A DNA stretch of 64,000 nucleotides, taken from NCBI GenBank assembly GCA_030248195.1, contig JASAND010006615.1:1-64000 (forward strand), in the 5' to 3' direction. The notes below the pieces were generated by a model that saw nothing but the letters and a program-made list of their open reading frames with translations, searched no databases and was not told where the DNA came from. Made by a program: the position numbers and the translations under genes. Source of the stretch: Trissonchulus latispiculum. Taxonomy: Eukaryota; Nematoda; Enoplea; Enoplida; Ironidae. Below, one piece after another: positions 43,531 through 54,369 of the stretch (position 1 is its first letter; each line of letters starts with the position of its first letter).

Positions 43531-43983
43531 GTACCAGATCTTAAAGTCCAGACCTCGCACACACTTTTCCGTATACCCGAATTCTGTCAAGATGAAAGTG
43601 GCCGGCTATAAAAATTAGAACTCCTTTAACTCCCATTAGAAAAAAGGTTTTCAAATTTTTTATGCGATAACATCCAGGACTTGAAGTTGAGAAATTGAGA
43701 ATATTGTCGGGAATTTCCCGAAAACCCTGCTACATTGTTTACATTATGTACTGCTGAAATGGCCTAACACTTGTTTACAATTTACTGCTCGTCATTTTTG
43801 TTTACATTCAGCTTGGCTGATCCGGTTTTTTCTGGCTTTTATTGACATTGAATTGACACTAAGACTTATCTGGATTTATCTGGTTTTTATGGACGTTACG
43901 TTGTAGCTATCTGGTTTTATCTAGTTTTTGTTGATACCATTTTGGCTGTTTTATTTTGGAACATCAGCTTATAAAGAGTAGTG

Positions 43984-43992
43984 TATATAAAA
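43984..43992 (+). promoter_or_regulatory. Candidate TATA box
   Basis: TATATAAAA about 75 bp upstream of the ATG at 44066, at normal distance for a start site near 44015. Confidence 0.5.
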
Positions 43993-44065
43993 GTCGTTGT
44001 ACAGTCCAGCTGCTAGTATAGTTTTTTCTCTTCAAATATAGATCAATTTAGAAACCTTTATTGCA

Positions 44066-44257
44066 ATGGCAGATATGTGCAATATTGAGGGTAGGCTGAA
44101 AAGGAAAAGACAATTGACTACCGAATATGTAAATGTTGATGAGCCACCGTCTACTAAGGAGGGCCCTAAGGAGGAACGTAACAAAGCTGCTGGGAGCCCT
44201 GCTGGGTCAGAAACCAATGAAAGAAACGACAGCACAAGCCAATCCTCATGGATATGA
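44066..44257 (+). CDS. Small basic/acidic protein of 63 residues, unknown
   Basis: The ATG has a favourable context (gcaATGGca). The protein starts MADMCNIEGRLKRKRQ, with a nuclear-localisation-like KRKR, then a hydrophilic Glu/Lys/Ser/Asn-rich tail. A TATA box lies 75 bp upstream and AATAAA 24 bp after the stop (44281-44286), so the whole reads as a compact transcription unit. It may instead be the first exon of a longer gene or the remnant of an element. No family recognised. Confidence 0.4.
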   Translation: MADMCNIEGRLKRKRQLTTEYVNVDEPPSTKEGPKEERNKAAGSPAGSETNERNDSTSQSSWI

Positions 44258-44280
44258 GAAATGAGAAATTTTCTTTAAAT

Positions 44281-44286
44281 AATAAA
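44281..44286 (+). terminator. Candidate polyadenylation signal
   Basis: AATAAA 24 bp past the stop of the 63-residue ORF. Confidence 0.4.
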
Positions 44287-44627
44287 AAAGAAAAAGAAAA
44301 TGTTCCTTGAATTGCATAATTTGACTAATGACTTCATGCTGTGCTAAGTCTAACTATTAGCAATAGTTGCACTTTACACCTATGCTTAGTGTACACATTT
44401 TCGTCTTTAAGCATATTGTTTATATCATTGACACTGACAGCTGTCGAATCTTGGCTTGCGCTAATGAAATTTTCTTCTTTCCCAAGCAAAAGAAAAAGAA
44501 AATGAAAGAAAATTTAAAGAAAATTTTGTCCCCTCAAATAACAGCATGGCTGTAGAATGCTGGGCAGTGTTCCAAACCTAGGTCAATGCATCATTAAAGC
44601 ATGCATTGTGAACGGATGCCTTGAGCC

Positions 44628-45715
44628 TAGGGTTGTGTTCAATACTAAAAAGTGGGGCCGGGGCCGGCCCCCGTCCCCCCAAATGGGAGACCGGGCCGCG
44701 TCATTGAAGGGCCGGCACCACCACCGGACCCCGGTGTCGGGTAAAACAACGGATCCCGCGGTTCCATGCCAGAAAAATTTTCCTTATTAATATAATGATT
44801 TGAATATAATTTTTGCATAATTCTTGCACTTACGTTGCAAGTTTGAATGATTTTGTTTGCTCTGTGAAAATAAGTTACTCCAAGATCTTATTTCAACACT
44901 ATATCTGCCCAAGTTAACCCATCTTGCCAGTGCAGTGGCACATCAAACAAATCAGAATAAAAAAATTGTAGGACTTAGAATACACAGAATGAAATGTACT
45001 CCCAGCCGGAAACATTTTGGGCGAGGGCATCTTCCCGTCTGTCCCCTTTTCTAAATACAGGTCAATAGAAATTTAAAGGTTCGTTTGTTCAGCCGAAAAC
45101 TTGTAAGCAAAACTACAGGTTTCTTTAGATTTACTACAGGAAACTTGTAATTTTCACTATTTGAATGTTTGCCAGAAGGTATCCTACAACAGTCTGTAAA
45201 AATGAAAACCTCCACCGGCAACTGACGGCACAAGATCACTCTTCAAGAAAACCACAAAAACTTCTATAGCTTCCATAAAACTCTTTAAGAGTAAAACATA
45301 GAGGGAATATTAGATAGAGGGAAATTAAAAATATAATGGGAATTCAAAACAGCTTCTAATAAATTCCATACATTTGTAATTTCTAATGAATTCTAATACA
45401 TTCCATACATCTTGATAATATAAGCACTGATTTCCGATTAATACTTTGTTTTAATTATAATTATTACAATTTTCTAACTATTCCAAGAAAGCATTTCCAA
45501 GAAGCTATGCATAGAAGGTGAAATCTGATAGTTTACCGAAAGCAAAAATTAGAAAATAGCTAAGAAAATTTTTATTCCATACGTTAGAATTGGCGAATTT
45601 CATACTTTCCAGCAGGAAATCAAAACGGTGGCCGGTTAGGCGGCCGTGACCGACAACGGCTCCTGGGGCAAGCCCCCAGGGGACCGGCCCCACCACCGGC
45701 CCTCGAACAACCCTA
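44628..45715. mobile_element. Probable non-autonomous hAT-like element
   Basis: Ends TAGGGTTGT / ACAACCCTA are inverted, flanked by 8-bp sequences CTTGAGCC (44620-44627) and CAAGAGCC (45716-45723) that agree at 6 of 8 positions. GC-rich GGCCGG subterminal blocks lie at both ends. No transposase. Confidence 0.5.
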
Positions 45716-45837
45716 CAAGAGCCACCTTTGCTCAAAAAGATACCTTAGCAAATAATTTAATTTGGTGTGTCGGTCAATCCTGTTCTCGATCGCGTTCGAT
45801 CGCTACCTGGCTTTGAAGGACTCATTACCGGAATTTA

Positions 45838-45978
45838 CAGGTTTTCCAGCTTTGAATCTGAATAACTCTGTCGCAGTTTGATTTCGAACTCCAGTTTTTG
45901 TCATGCTTTTGACAATATATAGGGCATATTATATGGGAAAATGGGCGAAATCCGTGACTATCAATTTTTGACCAAAGT
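45838..45978 (+). repeat. Fragment of the 1.2-kb TTAA element
   Basis: Matches the right end of 41173-42383 (from CTGAATAACTCTG to GCGAAATCCGTGACTATC) but lacks the C tract and end. Confidence 0.6.
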
Positions 45979-46144
45979 AAGTCATCCTGTGTGTTTTGGT
46001 CTAACGGTCTAACCGAGTGCATTTAGAACTTTGAAAAACATGCGATACTCGGGTTGCCAGTTTTATACAGGATCAGGTTACAGTAAATATTTTTTATATT
46101 AGAGCACAACTTAATCATTCTCTTATCTTATCCTTTCAATCCAG

Positions 46145-46302
46145 ATTGTCACGCCGCAGCACTGCCTTGGGGTAATGGACAACCATACGACGAGAAACCA
46201 ACGTTTGACTGTGCTGCTGTACTCCAGTTTGGATCTATGCACACTGTGCCCTGCGAGATGTCTCTGCACATCGTTTGTCAGATAGCTAACTTCCCACAGT
46301 AG
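46145..46302 (+). CDS. C-type lectin-like domain, terminal exon (intact)
   Basis: Acceptor TATCCTTTCAATCCAG ends at 46144. The exon continues the phase of the 15881-15936 exon and ends at TAG 46300-46302. It carries the C-terminal family pattern: PW.NGQP, then DCA, a Cys in VPCEM, and the final Cys in LHIVCQIA. All disulphide positions of the canonical fold are present. If it belongs to the same transcript as the 5' exons the intron is 30.2 kb, filled with transposons. It could instead belong to a neighbouring lectin gene whose other exons are lost. Confidence 0.75.
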
Positions 46303-46760
46303 GATGCTTGCACTAATTGAAAGACTATCAAATGAAAGCAGTCCCAATGTCATTTGAACACATGTTTGCAAGCGCCTAGAATTTATTTAAATCAACTAAA
46401 GCTAGCACATGACATGAAAAATAAGCGAAAAAACTAGGTCCAAAGTCGAACCCAACATTCGCCGGTCCTTCTCTTACCTGTGAATTTTATCTGTTATATC
46501 TGGTTGTGAAGTCTCTAGGACACAGAAAAGACAAGGGCAAGACTTCTTTGACTTTTGGTATAGCAACGTCAGAAGTTAAGAAAAATTATTTAAAGGGTCT
46601 TGGAAAGTCAGACTTCTCAAATCTTGCACATAAAGGCTTTGGGGACGGAGTAGATACTCCTTGTGTACTAAAGACTTAAAATTTGTAACTGAAACTAAGC
46701 ATTTTGCTAGTCACACTTTCTTCTTTTCTTTAACAAATCGTTTTAGATGTCTTTCATTTG
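46303..46760. other. Downstream of the lectin terminal exon, nothing further seen
   Basis: Probably 3' untranslated and flanking DNA; no clear AATAAA close to the stop. Confidence 0.4.
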
Positions 46761-46832
46761 TGCGCCGATGGCCGGGTGGTTAGAGTTCTCGACTGCGAGT
46801 CGGAGGTTGTGGGTTCGATTCCCACCGGCGCC
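46761..46832 (+). tRNA. tRNA-like gene, anticodon loop reads GCG
   Basis: Acceptor 6/7 pairs (TGCGCCG with CGGCGCC), perfect T arm GTGGG-TTCGATT-CCCAC, anticodon stem 4/5 with loop CTGCGAG (anticodon GCG, Arg CGC). The D stem is poor (GGCC without partner). GCG is an unusual anticodon in animals, so this may be a pseudogene or SINE head. Confidence 0.5.
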
Positions 46833-46972
46833 AAATACTTTTGCTTGCAGACACCTACAGCCCTCCAAAATGCGCGAGATGCTTTTGAATGAAGCAATCA
46901 TAAAATTCAGATAATTTTGATTTGGCCTGTCGAATCCCAACAGCGACCAAAACTTTTCTAAAGGAAAGTTTG

Positions 46973-47042
46973 ACCGCTGGTGGGATCGAAACAATGCCCT
47001 GTCGACCCTGAATCGAGTGCTCTACCACTGAGCCAACGCGGT
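46973..47042 (-). tRNA. tRNA-like sequence, degraded
   Basis: Minus strand D arm TGGCTCAGTGGTAGAGC is canonical and the T loop TTCGATC is present, but the T stem is unpaired and the acceptor pairs at only 5 of 7. The loop TTCAGGG would give anticodon CAG (Leu). Likely pseudogene. Confidence 0.45.
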
Positions 47043-47383
47043 TTCTTTTGATGCCTGTCTGGGCTTACATTTCGTGTTTCGGCAGCCTTTGTAACTTGCT
47101 AAAAATGTGCGTAAATTAGTTATCCGACAAACAAAAAATGATGAATAATTTCTCTAACCTTGTCGTTTCTTCAATAAAAGAATGTTGCGTGTTCAAAATA
47201 GATTAGTTTGGTTAATATTCTTTTAGAAGATTCAGCAAGCTATGTGACGGAAACTCTTCCAATAAATAAGTGTCTCTTTATAACGGATGGGCAACGACGC
47301 ATTGTTTGCTAGTTATATGCATGCGTCCGCTATCATATATATAGGCCCTGTAGCCTTGCAGCCTCATCCGTATGGGTTTCATT

Positions 47384-47455
47384 GCCCTTGTAACGTAGTG
47401 GTATAGCTGTTGGTCTCCAAATCTGTATGGTGTATGGGTTCGATTCCCTTTGTGT
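47384..47455 (+). tRNA. tRNA-like sequence, CCA in the anticodon position
   Basis: Box A-like GTAACGTAGTGGTATAGC and box B GGGTTCGATTCCC are present with a CTCCAAA loop between (CCA, Trp). Acceptor and anticodon stems do not pair well. Pseudogene or SINE head. Confidence 0.35.
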
Positions 47456-47614
47456 TCCCTTTAAATCACTCGTTTTGCTTTTGTTTTGTGATTAGTCTCC
47501 ACTTTAAAATTGACTCTAATTAGAGTCATTTAAATCACTTGTTTTGTTTGTTTTCACTCGAAGATTAACCTGTTGAAGTAGGTTGATAATATACATTTGA
47601 CGAGCTCAAAACCC

Positions 47615-47730
47615 AAAATCTAACGATAACTACCATGAGGTCTTTTGAATTTTGGCTGTAACTTTTGTATGAAGCGATAAAAAACGAAAATCTAACGATA
47701 ACTACCATGAGGCCTTGCGAAGAGCTTCAA
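47615..47730. repeat. 72-bp tandem duplication
   Basis: AAAATCTAACGATAACTACC occurs at 47615 and 47687, followed in both by ATGAGG. Confidence 0.65.
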
Positions 47731-48129
47731 AATGAGCCCGTCTTTCTAGCACTGATGGTTGGTGAGAAGGTGACAAACCGATGGGGAAAAACCCAATGCG
47801 GGGAAAACCCATGAAAAAACCAGCCGAATTTTTGGTATATAAAATAAAAGTGAGGGAAAATGATCAGATGAGGAAAAACAACATACGGGCGGCAAATATA
47901 CGTACGTACAATTTAGTTGGTCAGAGGGAAGAAGAGTGTTCTAAGTTTTAGACGGGGGCGAAGATCTGCTTCTATACGTATGTACAACGATTGGCTTATT
48001 TTCAGAAAGGAATAGAGATGAAACACGTTATAAAAGAACCAAGCGTATGAAAAAGTGAATATACGTACAGTATGTAGCATACGTACAGTATGTAGCTCTA
48101 GAAACAAGAAAAACGCGTTTTCTATTCAG

Positions 48130-48500
48130 GTGCGCGAAAAGTATTGTACAGGTGCACAGTCGCCCCCCCCCCAAACATGCCTGGACCAGTGGGCGGAAAA
48201 ATACCGTTGGCAAATACGCGATACAGGGAAAACCCACGATCGGGGGAAGGTGCGCGAAAGTATTGTACAGGTGCAAAGCCTGCCCCCCACCAAAACATGG
48301 CTGGACCAGTGGATAGAAAAATACCGTTGGCAAAAACGATACGTGGAAAACCCTTGAAAACTGGTTTCAGTTTTTTGTCAACTATTTCCATGGCCCCCCA
48401 TGCCTGATTTGCAGCTTTAATTCCCCCCATGGGGTGCTAAAATTGGTTTTAGTTTTTTGTCAAATATTTCCAAGGCCCCCCATGCCTGATTTGCAGCTTA
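48130..48500. repeat. Two adjacent tandem duplications (120 bp and 82 bp)
   Basis: GTGCGCGAAA.GTATTGTACA at 48130 and 48250 with matching CTGGACCAGTGG and ATACCGTTGGCAAA; then AGTTTTTTGTCAA at 48369 and 48451 with matching GGCCCCCCATGCCTGATTTG. Confidence 0.7.
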
Positions 48501-48645
48501 GAGAAAGTTTCAATGGAGAAGTGTTCCGGTAATGTTAAACCCATCTATATTCCGCGGCAATAGTTCTGCCTCCAGGCAGAACAATTAGAAAAAAGGGACT
48601 AACAGTAACATCGTCAGAACTCGAGAGGAATTGGTGACAAAAATA

Positions 48646-48717
48646 GATTCCAGTGGGGTTCGAACCCACGCATCACGGTGATTAAAACACCAACGCCGAG
48701 TACTCGGCCATGGAATC
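48646..48717 (-). tRNA. tRNA with UUA (ochre-reading) anticodon
   Basis: 72 nt on the minus strand: acceptor GATTCCA/TGGAATC pairs 7/7, D stem GCCG/CGGC, anticodon stem TGGTG/CACCG (4 Watson-Crick pairs and one G-U) with loop TTTTAAT, T arm GTGGG-TTCGAAC-CCCAC perfect. The anticodon at 48683-48685 is UUA, which reads UAA. The D loop (AGTACT) lacks the usual GG. No CCA is encoded. It is either a functional suppressor-type tRNA or a tRNA whose anticodon drifted. Confidence 0.6.
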
Positions 48718-48819
48718 ACAACGGAGCCAAAGCAAAGGAAACATTTTATAGCTGACGACGTTCAGAATCTATCCTTTGGCTACAATATCAACTTCATTAT
48801 TCTGTTTGTTTAATAAGAA

Positions 48820-49030
48820 TTTTCCTTTATATGTATATGACATTTATACACATGTGACGAAGTTCGTAATTACATACCTATTATATGCGTGTATTGTACA
48901 CACAGGTGTAATGTGGAATGTGTGAATATTCGTGTAGTCTAGACAACGCGTACAAAAAGTTAGAAGTACAAAAGGGTCAATCATTAGAAAAATAATTTCA
49001 CAACTAAATTTAATTGAAAAGTGTTTCGAG
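48820..49030 (+). repeat. Dispersed repeat, copy 1 of 3
   Basis: Shares GTGACGAAGTTCGTA, ACACA.GTGTAATGTGGAATG and GTACAAAAGGGTCAAT with 56490-56715 (direct) and, in part, 56870-57000 (inverted). Confidence 0.65.
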
Positions 49031-49854
49031 TTAACTACGTAATGGCTGTAGCAGTATATAACGTAACTGTTGGATCATTTAATAGAATTTATCCCTAGTA
49101 ACGCAAATGTAATTTTTGTTGAGATTTTGAACGATTTCGGAATTGCAGTGTAGCGGAAATCTAAATTCATAAAAATTTTAAGCTTTTCGGATATTAATTA
49201 CGTTGCACTGGTTATTCTAGAACCTCACTTCTAACTAAATTGACAGAACTTCAAGTGCAAAAAATATATAATTTGGTTACAAGACAAGCGACGTATGCTA
49301 ACTTTTTCCACATTGACGAATCGCAAATTTGTGCAATATACGTTATTCACTTATTCCTAGCGAACCAGTGTCGGAATACGACCTGTGGGTAAATGTTGTG
49401 CCAATTTACACGAAGTTTGAATTTTCACGTCATTCATTTTCAATTCACGTCAATTTTGAAGGTGAACAAATTTGCCGTCTTTTTAATATCTTTCAAAGAG
49501 TCAAGAACTGGCGTGCAACGCTACATTTCAGCCACCGCTTTGAAATTGGAGTTCAAAAATAATCCAGATCCAAGGAAAGGAGAGCGAGGCCTGACTCTAG
49601 AAATAGTCCATCCAAGGAACATGACTGAAAAGCATTTGATTGAGACTCAAAAAACTGCTGGGCTAAGGATGCATACGTTATTTAGCTTACAGAGCATTCA
49701 AATACTGCACAACTTGCATTGAAATCCGAGGTTATGAAAAATTTGATTGTGGAAAACCTATCCTTTCTTGGATGTTTGTATATTGCAAGATCCTGGTTTT
49801 AATCTATGTTTGCTGTTAATTAAATATAAGGTAGTGTACTTGTTGACACCCTAG

Positions 49855-50772
49855 TCTGAAACCCGAAATTACGCTTTCGCTAATTCATTCGATTTTTATT
49901 CATAGCCCGAAATGCATAGGCATTCTTATTCAAAACGCAGAATGAATAACGCAGGCCGTTCGTGAAATAAATGGCTCTTCCATCCAAAATGCGAAATGGA
50001 TGGTTCATTGCAGTTCATCTGTATTGCAATACAACGCCCGAAATGTTGTATGTATGGACTTTTCTCACATCCATCCTTATTGAAAACTATTTTGTTGCAA
50101 TCAATATTAGACGATGATGATAGTGGTAATAATTATCGTAATCGTGAAATAAATTTTAAAAAAATCCGAAATGACCGATTTAGAGAAAGCTGCAAGCAAT
50201 TTTGTATTACAAAAAAATTTGCAAAGATTTTCCGTTTTTGAAAATAAAAAATTGATATTTCGCAACTTGTTTGGAAATCGAAAATATTTTTGAAGTCAAA
50301 ATGTAGTAAATATTCTAATGTTTCAAAACTCCAAACTCTGTTTCAAAAAAATATATGCAAATCATATTCAAACCGAAGCAGGGTCTTCGGTTAACTAAAA
50401 TGTAAGGTAATTGTACCTTCCAATAGCTGTTTCTATTTTAATACATAACTGATTTCTGCAATGGTTTGCGATTTCTAGTATATACCCGGCAATTTTGGTA
50501 ATTAGGTTTGGGAAGTACATTGACTATCTGACTATTGACTAGCCTTTCTCATTGAGAAGCATTTAACAATTTTATATTTCGGGTTTTGTGTAGAAAGGCA
50601 CTATTTATTGCGCATTTTGAATGGGAGAGCCGTTCATTTCTCGAATTGAATGGTCTCAGCTATTCATTTTGCAATTTGAATAGCAACGCCTTCGCATTTT
50701 TTTATTATTTTTTTTCGGCTTTTCATTAAAAAGCTGTTGAATTTGCGAAATGTATAATTTTGGGTTCTGAAT
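49855..50772. mobile_element. TIR element (MITE), about 0.9 kb
   Basis: Imperfect inverted ends TCTGAAACCCGAAATTACG / ATAATTTTGGGTTCTGA. The left 350 bp are homologous to 63643-64000 and the end to 58209-58325. No transposase. Confidence 0.6.
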
Positions 50773-50844
50773 GTAACATGTATAAACTGACGGCCAAAGC
50801 TATACAAAATGTATCTAGACCAATATAAATAGAAATGAACCGGT

Positions 50845-51080
50845 TTAGATAACTGAAAATACTCGTCCATGATTACCGCTAGCATCTTCCGGCGGGAACA
50901 TTGCTATCATAGAGGCCACTGGATTTGTCTCAGCACACCTTTCATCGCTGAGGTTTCCGTTGTCACCTGTACTAATAAAAGCGCAATTCGCAGATGTGCC
51001 TTCGTTTGGTTGTCCGCTCGACCGAGGTAATGCTTTGGCGTTGCACTTTGGATTGGAAGGATATGCCCATGTGCATGTCC
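50845..51080 (-). CDS. C-type lectin-like terminal exon, minus-strand paralogue
   Basis: Acceptor AAACATTTTTGATTTTTG reads, on the minus strand, as ...TGTTTAG ending at 51081. The frame in the shared phase runs 78 codons to TAA 50845-50847 and contains TWAYPSNPKCNAKALP, ANCAF and DERC. The last family Cys (VVCM in the 18.9-kb copy) is replaced by Ser (VASM). No matching 5' exons were found upstream on this strand, so the exon looks orphaned. Confidence 0.6.
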
Positions 51081-51560
51081 CTAAACATTTTTGATTTTTG
51101 TAGGTTAAGCTTTAATCCAACGGATAGTCACTGAAATTTGGACTTGAAGTTTTGTGAATGAGAAATAAAATAAACTTCAATATGTAGCCGTTCGGAGCAG
51201 TCATTTTTAACCGATACGTTACGCAGTATATTACTTATGTTACGTACTTTCATTGCCCTTTTTGCAATTATCACAATTAGACAGTGGTTATTTTCACCTT
51301 CTATTTTAACAGCTTTCGGTTTTTCAACTCCAATGCGGTTTGGGTAAAAGTGAAAATTTTTTAAAAAGTTATAATTATTAATTAATGGACATCACTGTCG
51401 AAACAAAATATTAATAGGAAATCAGTTCCTATCTAACCAGATGGCATCAATGTATATTGTTTGCTAACGTCTAATTTTATATTTTCTTGGTTTATGTTTC
51501 GCTTATAATAAAACCTGCGAAAACTACAGGAGTTTTGAAGGTTTTTTCTGTAAGTGTGAT

Positions 51561-52520
51561 TCTGATGTAAAAATGATGAATGTTAAGATAAAGTAAAGAT
51601 GTCGCTGCCCTGAGGGGATTAAAATGCAATTGCCTTTATTATAGTCTGTATTTCCCTGCACTGATTTTAGCTTAAATCTGTTATCACCATTGTAATTTTC
51701 TGGTTGAAATACCCATTGTGTCCAAAAATCAGCAAAAGCGGATAATCAGTTTTCGAGATGGCTGCGACGGTTTTCTTGTGTATTTTTGGTGGCACTGTAA
51801 CAGTTTCTGCGTAGCCTAGTGAAGAATTCTAAAAGTTGGTGGAGCAACCAAGAACCAGTTAACTTTACACAAGTTTGTTAGATAGTTATTTTTATACTTT
51901 ATTACCAATCTAAGAATTCTAAGATATCTTTTTGATATTATCGCAGCATTGTGCTCAATAACAAATCTACAAATCTATCTAGTAGGCAGATTATCTTTCG
52001 AATTAGGAACAAGTCGATAACTTTGAAATATAGCGATCTATTAAGAAGCAAATTTTGTCCTACCCAACTACGAGACACGATTTTGAAGGTACTATGTTTA
52101 ATATACATATACTGATTACATTGAATACATTACAATACATTACACTACATTATACATATAAAGGTCAAAGACTTATACAGTTCAGTTTAAATCGTCGTTT
52201 TAACTCGAAAGAGGAATCCGAGGTAGAACCTGTTAGATAATATCCAGTGATTTAAGTGCGAAGCGAAATATCGTTTTCAGTAGTTCCATTTGAGTCCTTG
52301 GAAGTAGATTGTTGTAACACTCATGAGGGGCGTTATCACCCCTTTTACTACTGGTTGCAAAGTTTTCATCAAAAATCAGATTGTACTTATCAGTGGCCAG
52401 GTCTTTGCAGACTTTCCAGAAATATTCATAAAGGATCCGTTACCGACTCATCACTGGAATCATTGCACTTTGCATTTGTTTTATTTTTCTCTTGACTTCA
52501 AAATCACACACTCAACACCA
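51561..52520. other. No supported gene
   Basis: AT-rich, short frames only (52256-52495 and 52323-52556 overlap in two frames). Confidence 0.4.
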
Positions 52521-52525
52521 GATAT

Positions 52526-52695
52526 GTGCAGGAGGGGAAGTTCTGGGGGGAGGTGAAGGGCGGCCGGAGGCCGCCGAAAAACCGGATTTTTTCGGTTTTT
52601 TACCGGAAAAATCCGGATTCTGGGGGGGGAGGGTCGAGGGACCCCTGGGGGGGGGTGAGCTCAGGTCTGGGGGGGGGTGAAACCCCCCCCAACAC
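52526..52695. repeat. G-rich tract with hairpin
   Basis: G runs of 6-9 alternate with short spacers on the + strand and the tract ends in a C run. In the middle CCGGATTTTTTCGG..CCGGAAAAATCCGG forms a hairpin. It can form G-quadruplexes. No gene. Confidence 0.6.
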
Positions 52696-53220
52696 CTCCC
52701 AAGCACATGTATGTTCAACACGAACCTATGCAATCTCTTTACTTTTCAACTAGATTTTCATAAAAAGTGGGGACCGTGTACATATGAGTTGAAGTTTTGA
52801 AATTTTATTGGGATTGACCACCTCTAAGCTTGGGTGGCTGGCTTGACCAGTTGACCCATGGCCAAGTCAGGATAAGGCTTCTGATCAAATTTTTTTGGAA
52901 ATTTTCCATTTTAAAAGAGGGTAATTCCTCCTCGTTTTTTGTTCCAAAAATGATAAACATTTTTGCACCCTTCAAAAATTTCACACATTTAAAAATTCTT
53001 TTGCACATTGCACTTTGCATTTGTCTTATTTTCAGTTGACATTAAAGGTGGAAGTCAAGCTATGGCTGGATGACCTGAAGCTTCTATTGGCCGAAGACGT
53101 CTTCGAAAATCTGGCCTTGGCTGTGGAGACCACCGACTATTCCAACAGATCCCCATTAAGGGGGGGGGCTACTAAAGGTTTGCCCCGACGTTGTCCCATT
53201 GGCCTACTTTTTGGCGAGGA

Positions 53221-54215
53221 TATAGTGCATGGGTGTGGTCAAAAAATACCGGGTACTGAGATCTTAGCTGCCTTTCAGCCAAGTGCAGCCGTCGCGTTTA
53301 TGTGCCCGACCCCCCATTTTTCACAACTACCAACATAATTAATTAAAAATTTCTACTGGCTGCTACGCCCAAGCTTCAAAGCTGCCAATTGCCAATATGA
53401 TTTGGCACATATGTCGCTATCTGCAGAAAAATACTAGACGTCTGTATCTTACCTGCATCTAAGGCTGTAATCTGGCATAAAATGAGGCCCTATAGGAGTA
53501 CTCATTTGTGCCAAATGGCAAGAAATTCTGCCTTGTGAAAAAATTGTTATGTCAACTTTAATCTTCAAAAATTGTTAAAAACGCCTTTTTTGAGCAATGG
53601 TACCCCAGAAATCGAAAATAGCAAACTTTGAAATTAAACTTTTTTGAGATATTTGAAGTCAGCGAGGTCGAAAACACATCCACAAAAGATTTCAGCTCGA
53701 TTAGTGAATGTTTGCGACTTCTATGGCTGCAGAAAGCCTCTACACAGGATCTGACGGACTGATAATGGCAGTTTCGGCAATTTTTGAAGATTAAAGTTGA
53801 CATAAAAATTTTTTCGCACGGCAGAATTTCTTGCCATTTGACAAAAATGAGCACTCCTATAGGGCCTCCTTTTATGTCAAATTACAGCCTTGTAGCTGGC
53901 ACCAGTAATAAAATTTTCCTTTCGTTAGCCAAAATTGTTTAAATTTTTCCCGAAACTGCAACTTTGATGAGTAATTCCCTTAGATGCGGATAAGATGCAG
54001 ACGTCTAGTATTTTTCTGCAGGTGGCGACATATGTGCCAAATCATACTGGCAATTGGCAGCTTTGAAGCTTGGGCATAGTAGTCAGTAGAAATTTTTAAT
54101 TAATTATGTTGGTAGTTGTGAAAAATGGGGGGGGGGTTGGGCATATAAACGCGACGGCTGCACATGGCTGGAAGGCAGCTACGGTCTCAGTACACGATGT
54201 TTTTTGGCCACACCC
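53221..54215. mobile_element. Foldback element, about 1 kb
   Basis: Arms 53221-53560 and about 53770-54215 are inverted copies (for example TTGTGAAAAATGGGGGG / CCCCCCATTTTTCACAA; CTGCAGAAAAATACTAGACG), centre near 53718. No coding potential. Confidence 0.75.
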
Positions 54216-54369
54216 ACGCGTAGTAATAGATAACACGGAACATGGCGGTCCCAATAATTCCATTGAATTAAATAACGTCGTTCCCACACCTAGTCGGCGC
54301 AAACTGGAATTTTTACGGGTCCTTTTAAAACAGGCATTCTTTTAGTTTCAAAGTCTCCAATTTAAAAAA

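Larger units (their letters stand above)
49550..51560 (-). repeat. Inverted segmental duplication, right copy
   Basis: Reverse-complement counterpart of 18480-21770, interrupted by the MITE at 49855-50772 instead of the hAT element. Contains the lectin terminal exon 50845-51080. Confidence 0.7.

Noticed and set aside
46743..46994. 83-codon minus frame containing GAGGNRTHNLRL
   Set aside because: It is the antisense reading of the tRNA-like sequence at 46761-46832; this peptide is a familiar artefact of tRNA genes and SINE heads.
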